A stretch of DNA of 64,000 nucleotides, from the NCBI GenBank assembly GCA_026399515.1, contig JAPLQT010000039.1, positions 1-64,000 of the forward strand. The letters run 5' to 3'. This document shows, one piece after another, positions 34,544 to 43,152 of the stretch (the stretch's first letter is position 1; the number at the start of each line of letters is the position of its first letter). The notes beneath the pieces were generated by a model. That model did no database searches. It saw only the letters and a program-made list of their open reading frames with translations, and was not told where the DNA came from. The position numbers and the translations under genes are program-made. The stretch comes from Pseudomonadota bacterium. GTDB taxonomy: Bacteria; Pseudomonadota; Gammaproteobacteria; Burkholderiales; Rhodocyclaceae.

Positions 34544-35722
34544 TCAGTTGGGCGGCATGAGTCTTTCGACCAGGGCCACCCAGTAGCGTATCCCCAGCGG
34601 AATGAGTTCGTCGTTGAAGTCGTAATGCGGACTGTGCAGCATGCAACCGCCTTCGCCCAGGCCGTTGCCGAGCCAGACATAGCAGCCCGGCCGCTCGATC
34701 AGCAGGTAGGCAAAATCCTCGGCGCCCATACTGGGCCTGAGGTCGCCGCGCACCTTGTCGCGTCCCAATACCTGCATGGCGACTTCGCTGCACAGCGCGG
34801 TCTCCGCCACCGAGTTGATGGTCGGAGGGTAGCCGCGCTCCAGCGTGTACTCGACCTTCACTCCATAGGCGGCGGCGATTCCCTCGCATATCCTCCGGAT
34901 ACCCGTGTCCATCAGGGTCTGCTGTTCCGCGGTGAAGGTCCGCACGGTGCCGCCCAGGCGCGCTTCCTCGGGCAGCACATTGTCCGCGTGACCGGCGTGA
35001 AAGCGCGTCACCGACAGCACTGCCGGTTCGAAGGGTTCGGTGTTGCGGCTCACCAGCGTCTGCAAAGCCTGGACCAGTGCCGCGCCGGCCACCACCGTAT
35101 CCGCTGCCTGATGCGGCATGGCGGCATGCCCGCCGCGCCCGGTGACGACTATCTGGAGAGTGTCGGTACCGGCCATCACCGGCCCCGGCATCACCGCCAT
35201 CTGCCCCACCGGCAAGCCGGGCCAGTTGTGCAGGCCGAATACCGATTGCATCGGAAACTTCTCGAACAGACCCTGCTCGACCATGATCCGCCCGCCGCCG
35301 TCCCCCTCCTCGGCCGGCTGGAAAATAAAATGCACGGTGCCGTCGAACCTGCCTTCGTCGCGCAGAGCCGTCAAAGCCTCGGCCGCACCCAGCAGCATCG
35401 CCGTGTGGCCATCATGGCCGCAGGCATGCATTTGTCCCGCGTGTGTCGAACGGTGTTCGAAGGCGTTGAGTTCATCGAGCGGCAACGCATCCATGTCGGC
35501 GCGCAATCCGATGGCGCGCCCGCCGGAGCCCGCCCTCAGGGTGCCAACCACCCCGGTGCCCGCCAAGCCACGATGCACCTCCAGGCCCAGCGCCTGGAGC
35601 TTCTTCGCCACGATGTCGGCGGTGCGCCATTCGCCGAAGGCCAGCTCCGGGTGAGCATGGATGTCGCGGCGGACAGCCGCGGTCCGGACATGCAGATCAG
35701 GGATCAAGTCGTCGAGTTTCAT
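34544..35722 (-). CDS. M20D amidohydrolase (hippurate hydrolase-like)
   Basis: 392 residues. Metal-binding features of M20D are present: RRDIHAHPELAFGEW, RADMDALPL, HACGHDGHTAMLLGAA, FQPAEEGDGGGRIM and PSMGAEDFAYL. The family cleaves N-acyl amino acids (hippurate, N-acetyl amino acids, IAA conjugates) in the cytosol. GGAGG lies 4 nt before the start. It is divergent from the FAD oxidoreductase gene. The exact substrate cannot be told. Confidence 0.92.
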   Translation of the reverse strand: MKLDDLIPDLHVRTAAVRRDIHAHPELAFGEWRTADIVAKKLQALGLEVHRGLAGTGVVGTLRAGSGGRAIGLRADMDALPLDELNAFEHRSTHAGQMHACGHDGHTAMLLGAAEALTALRDEGRFDGTVHFIFQPAEEGDGGGRIMVEQGLFEKFPMQSVFGLHNWPGLPVGQMAVMPGPVMAGTDTLQIVVTGRGGHAAMPHQAADTVVAGAALVQALQTLVSRNTEPFEPAVLSVTRFHAGHADNVLPEEARLGGTVRTFTAEQQTLMDTGIRRICEGIAAAYGVKVEYTLERGYPPTINSVAETALCSEVAMQVLGRDKVRGDLRPSMGAEDFAYLLIERPGCYVWLGNGLGEGGCMLHSPHYDFNDELIPLGIRYWVALVERLMPPN

Positions 35723-35893
35723 GCTGCCTCCAGTATGTTGCTCGGATTTCCGTATGCCTCTCGTCGTGGCGGCGCGCCACGATATCGGTGAACGCGATCC
35801 ATCCGGAACTGCCAGTACCGCAGCATTCGGTTATCCTTCGTCCTTACAAAAACCCAGCAGCCATTTTGCCATAGCCCAGCGCACAAGCACGTC

Positions 35894-37000
35894 ATGGAAA
35901 AAATCGATACCGCCGTGATCGGCGCCGGCGTCGTCGGCCTCGCCGTGGCGCGCCGGCTGGCGCAGGCCGGGCGCGAAGTGTTGATCCTCGAAGCGGAGGA
36001 CGCTTTCGGCACCGGCATCAGCGCCCGCAACAGCGAAGTCATCCACGCCGGCATCTACTATCCGGCCGGATCGCTCAAGGCGCGCCTCTGCGTCGCCGGC
36101 CGACGCCAGCTCTATGCCTATTGCGCCGAGCGCGGCATCGCCCACCGCCGCTGCGGCAAACTGATCGTCGCCACCCATGAAAGCCAGCTCGCCGAACTCG
36201 AAGCCATCGCCGCCCATGCCCGTGGCAACGGCGTGGAAGATATTCAGCGCTTAACCCGGAGCACCGCGCGGGAAATGGAACCTGCCCTGGAATGCGTCGC
36301 GGCGCTGCACTCTCCCTCCACCGGCATCATCGACAGCCACGCCCTGATGCTGGCCTTGCTCGGCGACGCGGAAAATGCAGGCGCAGTGCTGGCGCTGAAG
36401 AGCCCCGTGCTCTCGGGTGAAACCAGCGGGGACGGTACCCTCCTTGAAGTGGGAGGCAGCGAGCCGATGCGGCTGCTCGCCAGGAGCGTCATCAACTGCG
36501 CCGGTCTCGGCGCCCAGGAATTCGCCGGCAAGCTGCGCGGACTGCCGCCGGACAGCGTGCCGCCGCTGTCTTACGCCAAGGGCAATTATTACGCGTTGGC
36601 AGGACGAGCGCCGTTTTCGCGGCTGGTCTATCCGGTACCCGAAGCGGCCGGCCTGGGCGTACACCTGACGCTGGATCTCGCCGGCCAGGCGCGCTTCGGC
36701 CCCGACGTGGAGTGGGTGGACAACCTCGATTACAGCGTCGATCCGCGCCGCGCCGAAAGCTTCTACGCCTCGATCCGCCGCTACTGGCCGGCACTTCCCG
36801 ACCACTCGCTGGCGCCCGCTTACGCCGGCATACGCCCCAAGCCGCATTTACGCGGGGATGCGGCGCGCGACTTCATCATCCAGGGACCTGGGGAACATGG
36901 TGTGCCGGGACTGGTCTGCCTCTACGGCATCGAATCGCCGGGGCTGACCTCATGCCTGGCCCTGGCGGAGCATGTGCTCAGGAGTTCACAAAGCCGGTAG
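35894..37000 (+). CDS. FAD-dependent oxidoreductase, L-2-hydroxyglutarate dehydrogenase-like
   Basis: 368 residues of the DAO/LhgO class. N-terminal Rossmann motif [16 protein letters not shown], then [24 protein letters not shown], which is typical of L-2-hydroxyglutarate oxidases, and the C-terminal [18 protein letters not shown] that closes the FAD site. It would oxidise a 2-hydroxy acid and pass electrons to quinone. It ends 14 bp from the convergent SDR gene. The Shine-Dalgarno is weak. Confidence 0.88.
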   Translation: MEKIDTAVIGAGVVGLAVARRLAQAGREVLILEAEDAFGTGISARNSEVIHAGIYYPAGSLKARLCVAGRRQLYAYCAERGIAHRRCGKLIVATHESQLAELEAIAAHARGNGVEDIQRLTRSTAREMEPALECVAALHSPSTGIIDSHALMLALLGDAENAGAVLALKSPVLSGETSGDGTLLEVGGSEPMRLLARSVINCAGLGAQEFAGKLRGLPPDSVPPLSYAKGNYYALAGRAPFSRLVYPVPEAAGLGVHLTLDLAGQARFGPDVEWVDNLDYSVDPRRAESFYASIRRYWPALPDHSLAPAYAGIRPKPHLRGDAARDFIIQGPGEHGVPGLVCLYGIESPGLTSCLALAEHVLRSSQSR

Positions 37001-37014
37001 GCACATTACCGGAC

Positions 37015-37788
37015 TCAAGCCTTGGTAATTCTCAGCCCGGCATCGATCAGCAGGACTTCCCCGGTGGTTTTCGCGGCACCGGCGCCCAGCCACCATGCGG
37101 CGGCGGCGATGTCTTCCGGGCTGATCACGGCCTCCAGGGCCGCGCGCGATTTATAGCCGTCGACTGTGGCGGCATAACGCTCCGGGCCGAGTCCTTCCTT
37201 CATCCACGGAGTTTCCACCAGGCCGGGGGCGATAGCATTGACCCTGATCTCTGGCCCCAGGGCGCGCGCCAGTCCGACCGTCATGGCGTTGAGCGCCCCC
37301 TTCGAAGCCATGTAGGCAATCGAAGAGCCGACGCCCATCAGCGATGCGACCGACGAAATATTCACCACCCCGCTACCCGGATGTTTCTGGAGGAGCGGCA
37401 CGAAGGCCCGGGTCATCTGGTAGGCGCCGATCACGTTCACGCTGTAGATGCGCTGAAAATCTTCGGCGGACAGTCCGTCCAGATTCTTGAGCGCGACAAA
37501 CTTGGTGGCTCCCGCGTTATTCACCAGGACATCGGTTCGACCCCAGGCCGATGCGACTTCGCCCGCCATGCGGCGACAATCCTGGTCGTTCGAGACGTCC
37601 GCCTTGATGACCAGGACTTCCGCCCCCAAGGCGCGACACTCCTCAGCCACTGCCTCGGCAGGCGCGGCGTTGCGAGAATAGTTGATGACGACGTTCCAGC
37701 CATTGCCGGCAAACAATTTCGCGGTGGCGGCACCGATGCCGGAGGAAGATCCGGTCACAACACAAATTTTTCTGTCCATGGGCGTCAT
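37015..37788 (-). CDS. Short-chain dehydrogenase/reductase (FabG-like)
   Basis: 257 residues of classical SDR. Cofactor motif TGSSSGIG, NNAG (residues about 92-95), catalytic Ser in NISSVASL and YMASKGA with the Tyr-x-x-x-Lys pair are all present. The C-terminal APGLVETPWM and TGEVLLIDAGLRIT are usual for FabG-like enzymes. The cofactor is probably NADPH, and the substrate is unknown. The start could be three codons further in (37779), since no Shine-Dalgarno distinguishes them. Confidence 0.92.
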   Translation of the reverse strand: MTPMDRKICVVTGSSSGIGAATAKLFAGNGWNVVINYSRNAAPAEAVAEECRALGAEVLVIKADVSNDQDCRRMAGEVASAWGRTDVLVNNAGATKFVALKNLDGLSAEDFQRIYSVNVIGAYQMTRAFVPLLQKHPGSGVVNISSVASLMGVGSSIAYMASKGALNAMTVGLARALGPEIRVNAIAPGLVETPWMKEGLGPERYAATVDGYKSRAALEAVISPEDIAAAAWWLGAGAAKTTGEVLLIDAGLRITKA

Positions 37789-37932
37789 TATGCAGCGGCG
37801 CAGAACGTAAGGGGAGCGTCCGGAACCAGGAATTGAGGGAGATTTACCGCGTTGACTTGCGATGAGGAAAAACCGGATCAGGCATATGGTTTACCCGCAA
37901 CGGGCAGCCGTGTTTTAGAAAAGGAAAATAAT

Positions 37933-38055
37933 ATGACCCATCCATTCATCGTCTGGTATTCCCAACTCTGCGGAGTCACTGCTTCACTGTGGGTCAAAGC
38001 CATGTCCGATGTCTGGCGTTACCCGCAACAAGTCCGCAAGCAGGCGGATCGATAG
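37933..38055 (+). CDS. Small 40-residue protein of unknown function
   Basis: MTHPFIVWYSQLCGVTASLW followed by a basic, helical C-terminus ending KQADR. AAGGA (37921-37925) is 7 nt before the ATG, an excellent ribosome binding site, and the frame fills a gap between convergent genes. The aromatic, amphipathic composition suggests membrane or granule association, which is only a guess. No family was recognised. Confidence 0.5.
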   Translation: MTHPFIVWYSQLCGVTASLWVKAMSDVWRYPQQVRKQADR

Positions 38056-38071
38056 GATCGTTTGACCTGCG

Positions 38072-39709
38072 CTAGACGGCGCCCCGGGCCAGCCGCACAC
38101 GCACGCGGGCGAGGATGTCGGCAGGTGTATCGGCTTGCGTGTCGATGACGATGGCGTAATCGCTCTCTCCGGCATCGAGCGGTTCGTCGTTCCGCAACTG
38201 ACGCTCCAGCACCGCCAGGGTGGCTTCCGAGGCATCCTTGCCTTGCGCTTGGCGCTGGCTCACCCGACGCCGCAACTCGGCTGCATCGGCGACGAAATCG
38301 AGTATCAGGTAAGCCACCTTGAGGTCGGCCGCGATGGCGCGGAAGGCCATGCGCCGCGCGGCGTTCAGGAAAGTGGCATCGACGATGACCGGGTAGCCGG
38401 CCTCGATCGTCCGGACCGCCAGGCTGCCCAGTTCGACATAGGTATCCATGCTGGCGGCGTCGCTGTATAAGCCCGTGCCCAGCGGGGTACCGGTTCTGGC
38501 GTCCCGGGCAAGACCGTGCAGACGTTTGCGTTCGACATCGGAGCGCAGACGCAGCGCACCCAGTTGTTCGACCAGCGGCAGGGTCGCGGTGCTCTTGCCA
38601 GAACCCGAAACGCCGTGGGTAATGATCAACGCCGCCTGCCGCGGCAAGGTGTATGAACGCGCCAGGCGGATATGCCCGGCGTAGTCGGCCAACGCCGCCC
38701 GCTGCGCCTCGCCCCCGGTTTGCGCGGCGCGGATGCGCGCCACCTTGGCGCGCACCATGGCGCGATAGACCAGGTAATAGGGAAGCAGCCGCAGCGACGC
38801 ATAGTCGCCGGTGATTTCCAGGTAGGCGTTGAGAAAGCGCGCTCCCCAATCGGGCCTCCCGCGCGCGGCAAGATCCATGACGGTGAAGGCGACTTCATTG
38901 ACGACATCGATCCAGCGCAATTCGGGATTGAACTCGATGCAGTCGAAAACATGGATTTCCCCGTCGATCCAGGTGATGTTGCCCAGGTGCAGGTCGCCAT
39001 GGCATTCCCGGACATCACCCGCGCTGTGGCGCGCCGCCATCACCGGCGCCAGCTCATTGTGCCGGGCGATGCTCCAGCTTTCCAATGCATCGAGTTCGGC
39101 GATCTCGCCGGCGGCGGATAGCAGCGGGCGGATCTGGGAAAAATTCTGGCGCATCGGCAGTGCGATGCGCTCCGGCGTTCCGTGATCCACATCGCCAGCT
39201 CGGGCGATGCGCGCATGGAATCCCGCCACCGTCTCGGCCAGGGCGTCAATGTGATGCGGCGTCAATTCACCGCGGTCGAGCATGTGATCCAGCAAGGCCG
39301 ATTGGTCGAAGCGGCGCATCTTGACCGCGAATTCGATGGCATCCGCCGCGAGCGGATCGTCCATCGCCACGATGCGCGGCGCTGCCGCACCGCCGACGAT
39401 GGCGACGACATCGAGATAAAGCCCCGGCGCCAGGCGTCGGTTGAGGCGCAGTTCCTCCTCGCAATAGTGATGGCGCAAGGCCAGGGTGGAGAAATCCAGG
39501 AAACCCATATCCACGGGCTTCTTGATCTTGTAGGCATAGGCGCCCGCCAGCAGCACCGTCGAAATATGCGTCTCGATGCGTTCGACCGCGGCCACCTCAT
39601 GCGGATAGCATTGCGGATCGAGCAGCCCGCGCAGTACTTGACCCTGGTCCGGGTCGGAGCGTTTGTCCGCCTGTGCGGGAACCGGCGTATCCTTGGCCTT
39701 GGGAATCAT
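38072..39709 (-). CDS. Aminoglycoside phosphotransferase-like kinase fused to P-loop ATPase
   Basis: 545 residues in two parts. The N-terminal half is an APH/choline-kinase-like fold with the Brenner motif ECHGDLHLGNITW (about 235-248) and FDCIEFNPELRWIDV. The C-terminal half is a zeta-toxin/gluconate-kinase-like P-loop ATPase with GVSGSGKST (about 382-390) and IVDATFLNAARR. This bifunctional arrangement is widespread in proteobacteria, and its substrate is not established. It does not imply antibiotic resistance. It is convergent with the small ORF at 37.9 kb. Confidence 0.9.
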   Translation of the reverse strand: MIPKAKDTPVPAQADKRSDPDQGQVLRGLLDPQCYPHEVAAVERIETHISTVLLAGAYAYKIKKPVDMGFLDFSTLALRHHYCEEELRLNRRLAPGLYLDVVAIVGGAAAPRIVAMDDPLAADAIEFAVKMRRFDQSALLDHMLDRGELTPHHIDALAETVAGFHARIARAGDVDHGTPERIALPMRQNFSQIRPLLSAAGEIAELDALESWSIARHNELAPVMAARHSAGDVRECHGDLHLGNITWIDGEIHVFDCIEFNPELRWIDVVNEVAFTVMDLAARGRPDWGARFLNAYLEITGDYASLRLLPYYLVYRAMVRAKVARIRAAQTGGEAQRAALADYAGHIRLARSYTLPRQAALIITHGVSGSGKSTATLPLVEQLGALRLRSDVERKRLHGLARDARTGTPLGTGLYSDAASMDTYVELGSLAVRTIEAGYPVIVDATFLNAARRMAFRAIAADLKVAYLILDFVADAAELRRRVSQRQAQGKDASEATLAVLERQLRNDEPLDAGESDYAIVIDTQADTPADILARVRVRLARGAV

Positions 39710-39895
39710 GTCCTCACGGGGAAAGACGTGTACCTGCGGATTCTGCGCGCAACACCGCCCCTGCCCGTTTGACCACGATCAAAGTCCATGCAGTCAATTC
39801 ATGGAAGTATTGCCTCGGTACCAGTAGAATCTAAATATGGAAGCTGATGTTGCTCCTCCCCCTTCCGGGTGGAGAGAGTAGATAGGAAATGCACA

Positions 39896-40177
39896 ATGAG
39901 CAATGTGAAAAGCACCACCGATTACGACAAGGCCCGCATCATCGAACGGCCGGACGGCTTCTATTGGCAGGACAAACAGACAGACGAAGAGTTCGGTCCC
40001 TTCGACGACGCCCTCGAAGCCGTCGCCGACATGGAGGACAGCCTCAGTTCCGACGACCCGCTCGAAATGGCGGAAGGACTCAATGAAGCCGAGGAGGAAA
40101 TCGGCATCGCCAACTGGATCGACCCGGACACCGGCGAACCCGCCGAAGAATCGGTTCCGCACATCGAAGAGCATTGA
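39896..40177 (+). CDS. Small acidic conserved hypothetical protein
   Basis: 93 residues, strongly acidic, with ERPDGFYWQDKQTDEEFGPFDDALEAVADME followed by a Glu/Asp-rich tail. AGGAAATGCACA precedes the start at 39896. Similar short acidic proteins are frequent in betaproteobacteria, but I know of no assigned function. It lies upstream of nnrDE on the same strand with a 120-bp gap. Confidence 0.75.
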   Translation: MSNVKSTTDYDKARIIERPDGFYWQDKQTDEEFGPFDDALEAVADMEDSLSSDDPLEMAEGLNEAEEEIGIANWIDPDTGEPAEESVPHIEEH

Positions 40178-40300
40178 GCAGGGCCGACCGGTCGTTCCTG
40201 CACCGGCGGAAATTCGGCATGGATAATCCCCGCCGGGCGACGCGAAGCTCTATCATCCCGTCCTGGCGATGAACCGTCGGCACACAAGCACTGATATCCG

Positions 40301-41776
40301 ATGCACAATCTTCAACCCATCCTGCGCGGCGCCAGCTTGCGCGACATCGAGCGCCGCCACAACAACGTCCAACCGCCGCTGATGGAGCGCGCCGGTGCGG
40401 CGGCGGCCGATCTCGCCGGGCAACTGCTGGCAGGGTCCGCCAAACCTCCGTTGATCGTCGCCGGTCCTGGCAACAACGGCGGCGATGCGTTGGTGGTGGC
40501 GCGTCTCCTGAAACAGAAAGGATTGCAACCCGTCGTGGTGTTTGCCGGCACGGTAGAAAAATTGCCGGCCGATGCCCGCGCCGCCCATGACGCATGGATA
40601 GCATGCAGCGGCACCCTCCATCCGGACATTCCTCCGGGCGACTATGGCCTGGCCGTCGATGGCCTGTTCGGTATCGGCATTGCCCGTCCGCTGGAAGGTC
40701 GTTATGCGGCGCTGGTGGCGCGCATCAACGAACTGCGCTGCCCGGTGCTAGCCCTCGACATCCCCAGCGGGCTTGATTCGGAAACCGGCCGGGCCATGGG
40801 TGTGGCGGTCAATGCCATGCACACGGCGACATTCATCGCCCTCAAGCCCGGCCTGCTGACGCTGGACGGCCCGGATCATTGCGGCGATGTCAGCGTGCAT
40901 GATCTCGGCCTCAGTGTCGAACTGAGCGTCGCCATGACAGATGGATGCACGATCGCCCCGCCGCTGTTCGCCAAGCACCTACAAGCGCGCCGGAAGAATT
41001 CGCACAAGGGCAGCAACGGCAGCGCCGGCATCCTCGGCGGCGCCCCCGGCATGGCCGGCGCCGCGCTGCTGGCGGGACGCGCCGCCCTCCAGCTCGGCGC
41101 GGGGCGAGTCTATGTCGGCATGCTGGAACGACTCGCCGTCGATCCGCTGCAACCCGAGCTGATGCTGCGCGCCGCCGACGAAGTGTTCGCGCTCGCCACC
41201 TGCCTCGCCGTCGGCCCCGGCCTGGGACAGTCCGCCGCCGCCCTAGCCCTGTTGCGCCGCGCGATCGACACCGACCTGCCGCTGCTGCTCGACGCCGACG
41301 CGCTGAACCTGCTCGCCGCACATCCGGTGCTGGCCGGCATCGTCGCCCGGCGCACATCACCGACCGTGCTGACGCCGCATCCCGCCGAAGCCGGACGCCT
41401 GCTCGCCAGCGACGCCGACGCGGTGCAAGCCGACCGCATTGCCGCCACACAGGAACTGACGCGGCGCTTCAACGCCGCGACCGTATTGAAAGGCTGCGGC
41501 AGCATCGTCGCCCTCCCCGACGGCCGCTGGTTCATCAACACCAGCGGCAACCCCGGCCTCGCCTCCGCCGGCACCGGCGACGTGCTCTCCGGCCTGGCCG
41601 TCGCGCTGCTGGCGCAAGGCTGGCCGGTTGCAGAGGCACTACTTGCGGCGGTCCATCTGCACGGTGCCGCCGCCGATGCCTGCGTCGCCGCCGGCATCGG
41701 CCCTATTGGCTTGACCGCCGAAGAGTTGATAGCCCCCTCCCGCAGATTGCTCAACGACTGGATCGCGACGCGGTAG
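40301..41776 (+). CDS. nnr: Bifunctional NAD(P)H-hydrate epimerase / ADP-dependent dehydratase
   Basis: 491 residues. The N-terminal YjeF_N epimerase domain (about 1-210; AGPGNNGGDALVVARLL, LALDIPSGLDSETG) interconverts R- and S-NADHX. The C-terminal ribokinase-like dehydratase (about 230-490; KGSNGSAGILGGAPGMAGAA, TPHPAEAGRLL, GNPGLASAGTGDVLSGL) restores NAD(P)H using ADP. This is a metabolite-repair enzyme of the cytosol. Both active sites look intact. A small perfect hairpin follows 20 bp after the stop. Confidence 0.96.
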   Translation: MHNLQPILRGASLRDIERRHNNVQPPLMERAGAAAADLAGQLLAGSAKPPLIVAGPGNNGGDALVVARLLKQKGLQPVVVFAGTVEKLPADARAAHDAWIACSGTLHPDIPPGDYGLAVDGLFGIGIARPLEGRYAALVARINELRCPVLALDIPSGLDSETGRAMGVAVNAMHTATFIALKPGLLTLDGPDHCGDVSVHDLGLSVELSVAMTDGCTIAPPLFAKHLQARRKNSHKGSNGSAGILGGAPGMAGAALLAGRAALQLGAGRVYVGMLERLAVDPLQPELMLRAADEVFALATCLAVGPGLGQSAAALALLRRAIDTDLPLLLDADALNLLAAHPVLAGIVARRTSPTVLTPHPAEAGRLLASDADAVQADRIAATQELTRRFNAATVLKGCGSIVALPDGRWFINTSGNPGLASAGTGDVLSGLAVALLAQGWPVAEALLAAVHLHGAAADACVAAGIGPIGLTAEELIAPSRRLLNDWIATR

Positions 41777-41796
41777 GTACCTGAACCCCGCGCCGA

Positions 41797-41819
41797 CAAA
41801 TGATGCTTGTCATCATTTG
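41797..41819 (+). terminator. Stem-loop after nnr
   Basis: CAAATGATG (41797-41805) and CATCATTTG (41811-41819) form a perfect 9-bp stem with a 5-nt loop, 20 bp after the nnr stop. It is AT-rich and lacks a strong T-run, so termination is plausible but weak. Confidence 0.4.
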
Positions 41820-41928
41820 GAATTGGGGGTTTAATCCAGTTTGCATACGACTGTACGTTGCACGTGAATGCACTTGTCGACACGGTTTGGCGGCTTAGGC
41901 GGCTTACGAGATTGATAGGACTTCTCGA

Positions 41929-42021
41929 ATGGCTTATAACTCGGCATCACTTGCGCAACTGATGGCAAGCATGCGCGATGACATGCGGTTGAATTCCGAA
42001 ATCGCGCACGAATTGTCATAG
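41929..42021 (+). CDS. Possible 30-residue peptide or interrupted gene start
   Basis: MAYNSASLAQLMASMRDDMR plus ten more residues to a TAG, with AGGA 8 nt upstream of the ATG. It stops 8 bp before the left boundary of the putative integron cassette at 42029. It may be a genuine tiny gene or the surviving start of a gene interrupted by the cassette insertion. No family was recognised. Confidence 0.3.
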   Translation: MAYNSASLAQLMASMRDDMRLNSEIAHELS

Positions 42022-42028
42022 ACATTGC

Positions 42029-42962
42029 GTTGGGCCGCCAAGGAATGCATATGGAACTCGTAGAGAATCAAGCCCAAGTAGAGAGGAACATTTGCACACT
42101 TGAGAAGGCACGTCGATCCTCAGACGACAGTTTGCGGTCTTACCAGTCACTTATCAAGCGCGGAACCTGCTTCGTTGTGTATGAATCAGACTCTGGCGTC
42201 GCTTTCGCACCATCAAAGTTCATCGGGTATGTCAATAATGCGCTTGAGTTGCATATTGAGGACAGGAGAAATCGCGATGGCCGAGATACTAATAAGGCAC
42301 TAGCGGCCGTCTTCGGTCATGGTCCCGAGCTGGATACCTCAGCGGAGGCTGGGTACCGCGCGTTTTGCGAGCGCATCGGGATTCAGCCGGGAAAGACTGG
42401 GACGGCCGGTGCGAAGCGGAAGTTCTGGATCCCAGAGAACCTTTCGGAGGTGTTGTCGGATTTCGCCATCGCGGAGATCGAGGGCGACTCGACGCTGACT
42501 CAAACCGAAAAGCGGCAGTTAGTCAAAGCGCGACTGGGTCAAGGACAGTTTCGCACGGACCTATTCAGCGTCTGGCGCGCCTGTTGCCTTACCGGATGCT
42601 CGCTACGTAGTGTGTTGAAGGCGTCACACATAAAGCCTTGGTGCAAGAGCGACAACACGGAGCGACTCGACAAGTTTAACGGCTTGCTTCTCTCGCCCAA
42701 CGCAGATGCTCTCTTTGACCGAGGCTACATATCATTCTCGGATGCAGGCGAATTGATGATTTCGCCGCAACTCTCGGAGGACGCTCGAAAGGCCCTACTC
42801 ATTGGTTGCAAGAAGAGGATCTCAATACTGGCATCTCACCTTCCGTACCTCGCATACCATCGTGCTCATTGTTTTCGTGGTAAAGCGGCCCAACCAGGCG
42901 TTCCAGCCGAGTTTGTTCCGTCGCTGCTTCACCGCGACGGAACAAACTCGGCTGAACTAGGA
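42029..42962 (+). mobile_element. Putative lone integron gene cassette carrying an HNH endonuclease
   Basis: The left boundary GTTGGGC (42029-42035) fits the integron core GTTRRRY. At the other end GCCCAAC (42888-42894), its exact reverse complement, is the R'' box of an attC-like structure. This complementarity between cassette start and R'' is the signature of a recombined cassette. One ORF in the same orientation fills the unit. The expected right GTTRRRY is replaced by CGGAGGA, so the right boundary is damaged. No integrase gene is in the window. Confidence 0.6.
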
Positions 42963-43013
42963 CGGAGGATCAAAGGGGCCAGGGTCAGATTGACCAGACA
43001 AAACGAGCCGTGA
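42051..43013 (+). CDS. HNH endonuclease
   Basis: 320 residues. The C-terminal third carries an HNH_2-type nuclease: SVWRACCLTGCSLRSVL, KASHIKPWCKSDNTERLDKFNG and LLLSPNADALFDRGYISF hold the expected His-Asn-His and DRG residues. The N-terminal part resembles domains in putative restriction endonucleases. AAGGA (42040-42044) sits 6 nt before the ATG at 42051. Base composition is lower in GC than the neighbours, supporting transfer. The last 40 or so codons run through the attC-like hairpin and are probably a read-through tail. A one-base shift would stop at a TAA at 42881-42883. It could be a restriction or defence nuclease. No methylase is adjacent. Confidence 0.82.
   Translation: MELVENQAQVERNICTLEKARRSSDDSLRSYQSLIKRGTCFVVYESDSGVAFAPSKFIGYVNNALELHIEDRRNRDGRDTNKALAAVFGHGPELDTSAEAGYRAFCERIGIQPGKTGTAGAKRKFWIPENLSEVLSDFAIAEIEGDSTLTQTEKRQLVKARLGQGQFRTDLFSVWRACCLTGCSLRSVLKASHIKPWCKSDNTERLDKFNGLLLSPNADALFDRGYISFSDAGELMISPQLSEDARKALLIGCKKRISILASHLPYLAYHRAHCFRGKAAQPGVPAEFVPSLLHRDGTNSAELGRRIKGARVRLTRQNEP
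42888..42962 (+). other. attC-like recombination site (59-base element)
   Basis: Order of parts: R'' GCCCAAC (42888-42894), 5-nt spacer CAGGC, L'' GTTCCAGCCGA (42900-42910), a 14-bp stem with 9-nt loop (42911-42947), L' TCGGCTGAAC (42948-42957), and 5-nt spacer TAGGA. L'' has one extra C relative to the reverse complement of L', matching the extrahelical base that IntI uses for strand choice. The stem from 42905 is perfect for 20 bp. The final R' box is not conserved (CGGAGGA). Confidence 0.6.
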
Positions 43014-43152
43014 CTCCTGGCGCAAGCGATAATGTCACCTACGCCGGTCATCTCAAACATAGGCCTTCTTCATATCCTGCTGCGTCGCCCCCATACTGGC
43101 ATGCCGATTGCGTTGGGCTATTAAGTGATCAACAGCATTTGAGGAATCTCCC

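Noticed and set aside
38072-39709. Aminoglycoside resistance kinase
   Set aside because: The APH-like fold is fused to a P-loop ATPase, a common chromosomal arrangement with no known resistance role.
42905-42953. 20-bp perfect hairpin read as a simple terminator
   Set aside because: No T-run follows, and the flanking R'', L'' and L' boxes with an extrahelical base fit an attC site better.
43112-43118. Second GTTGGGC, possibly another cassette boundary
   Set aside because: No attC-like hairpin precedes it, and a 7-bp match is expected several times by chance in this window.
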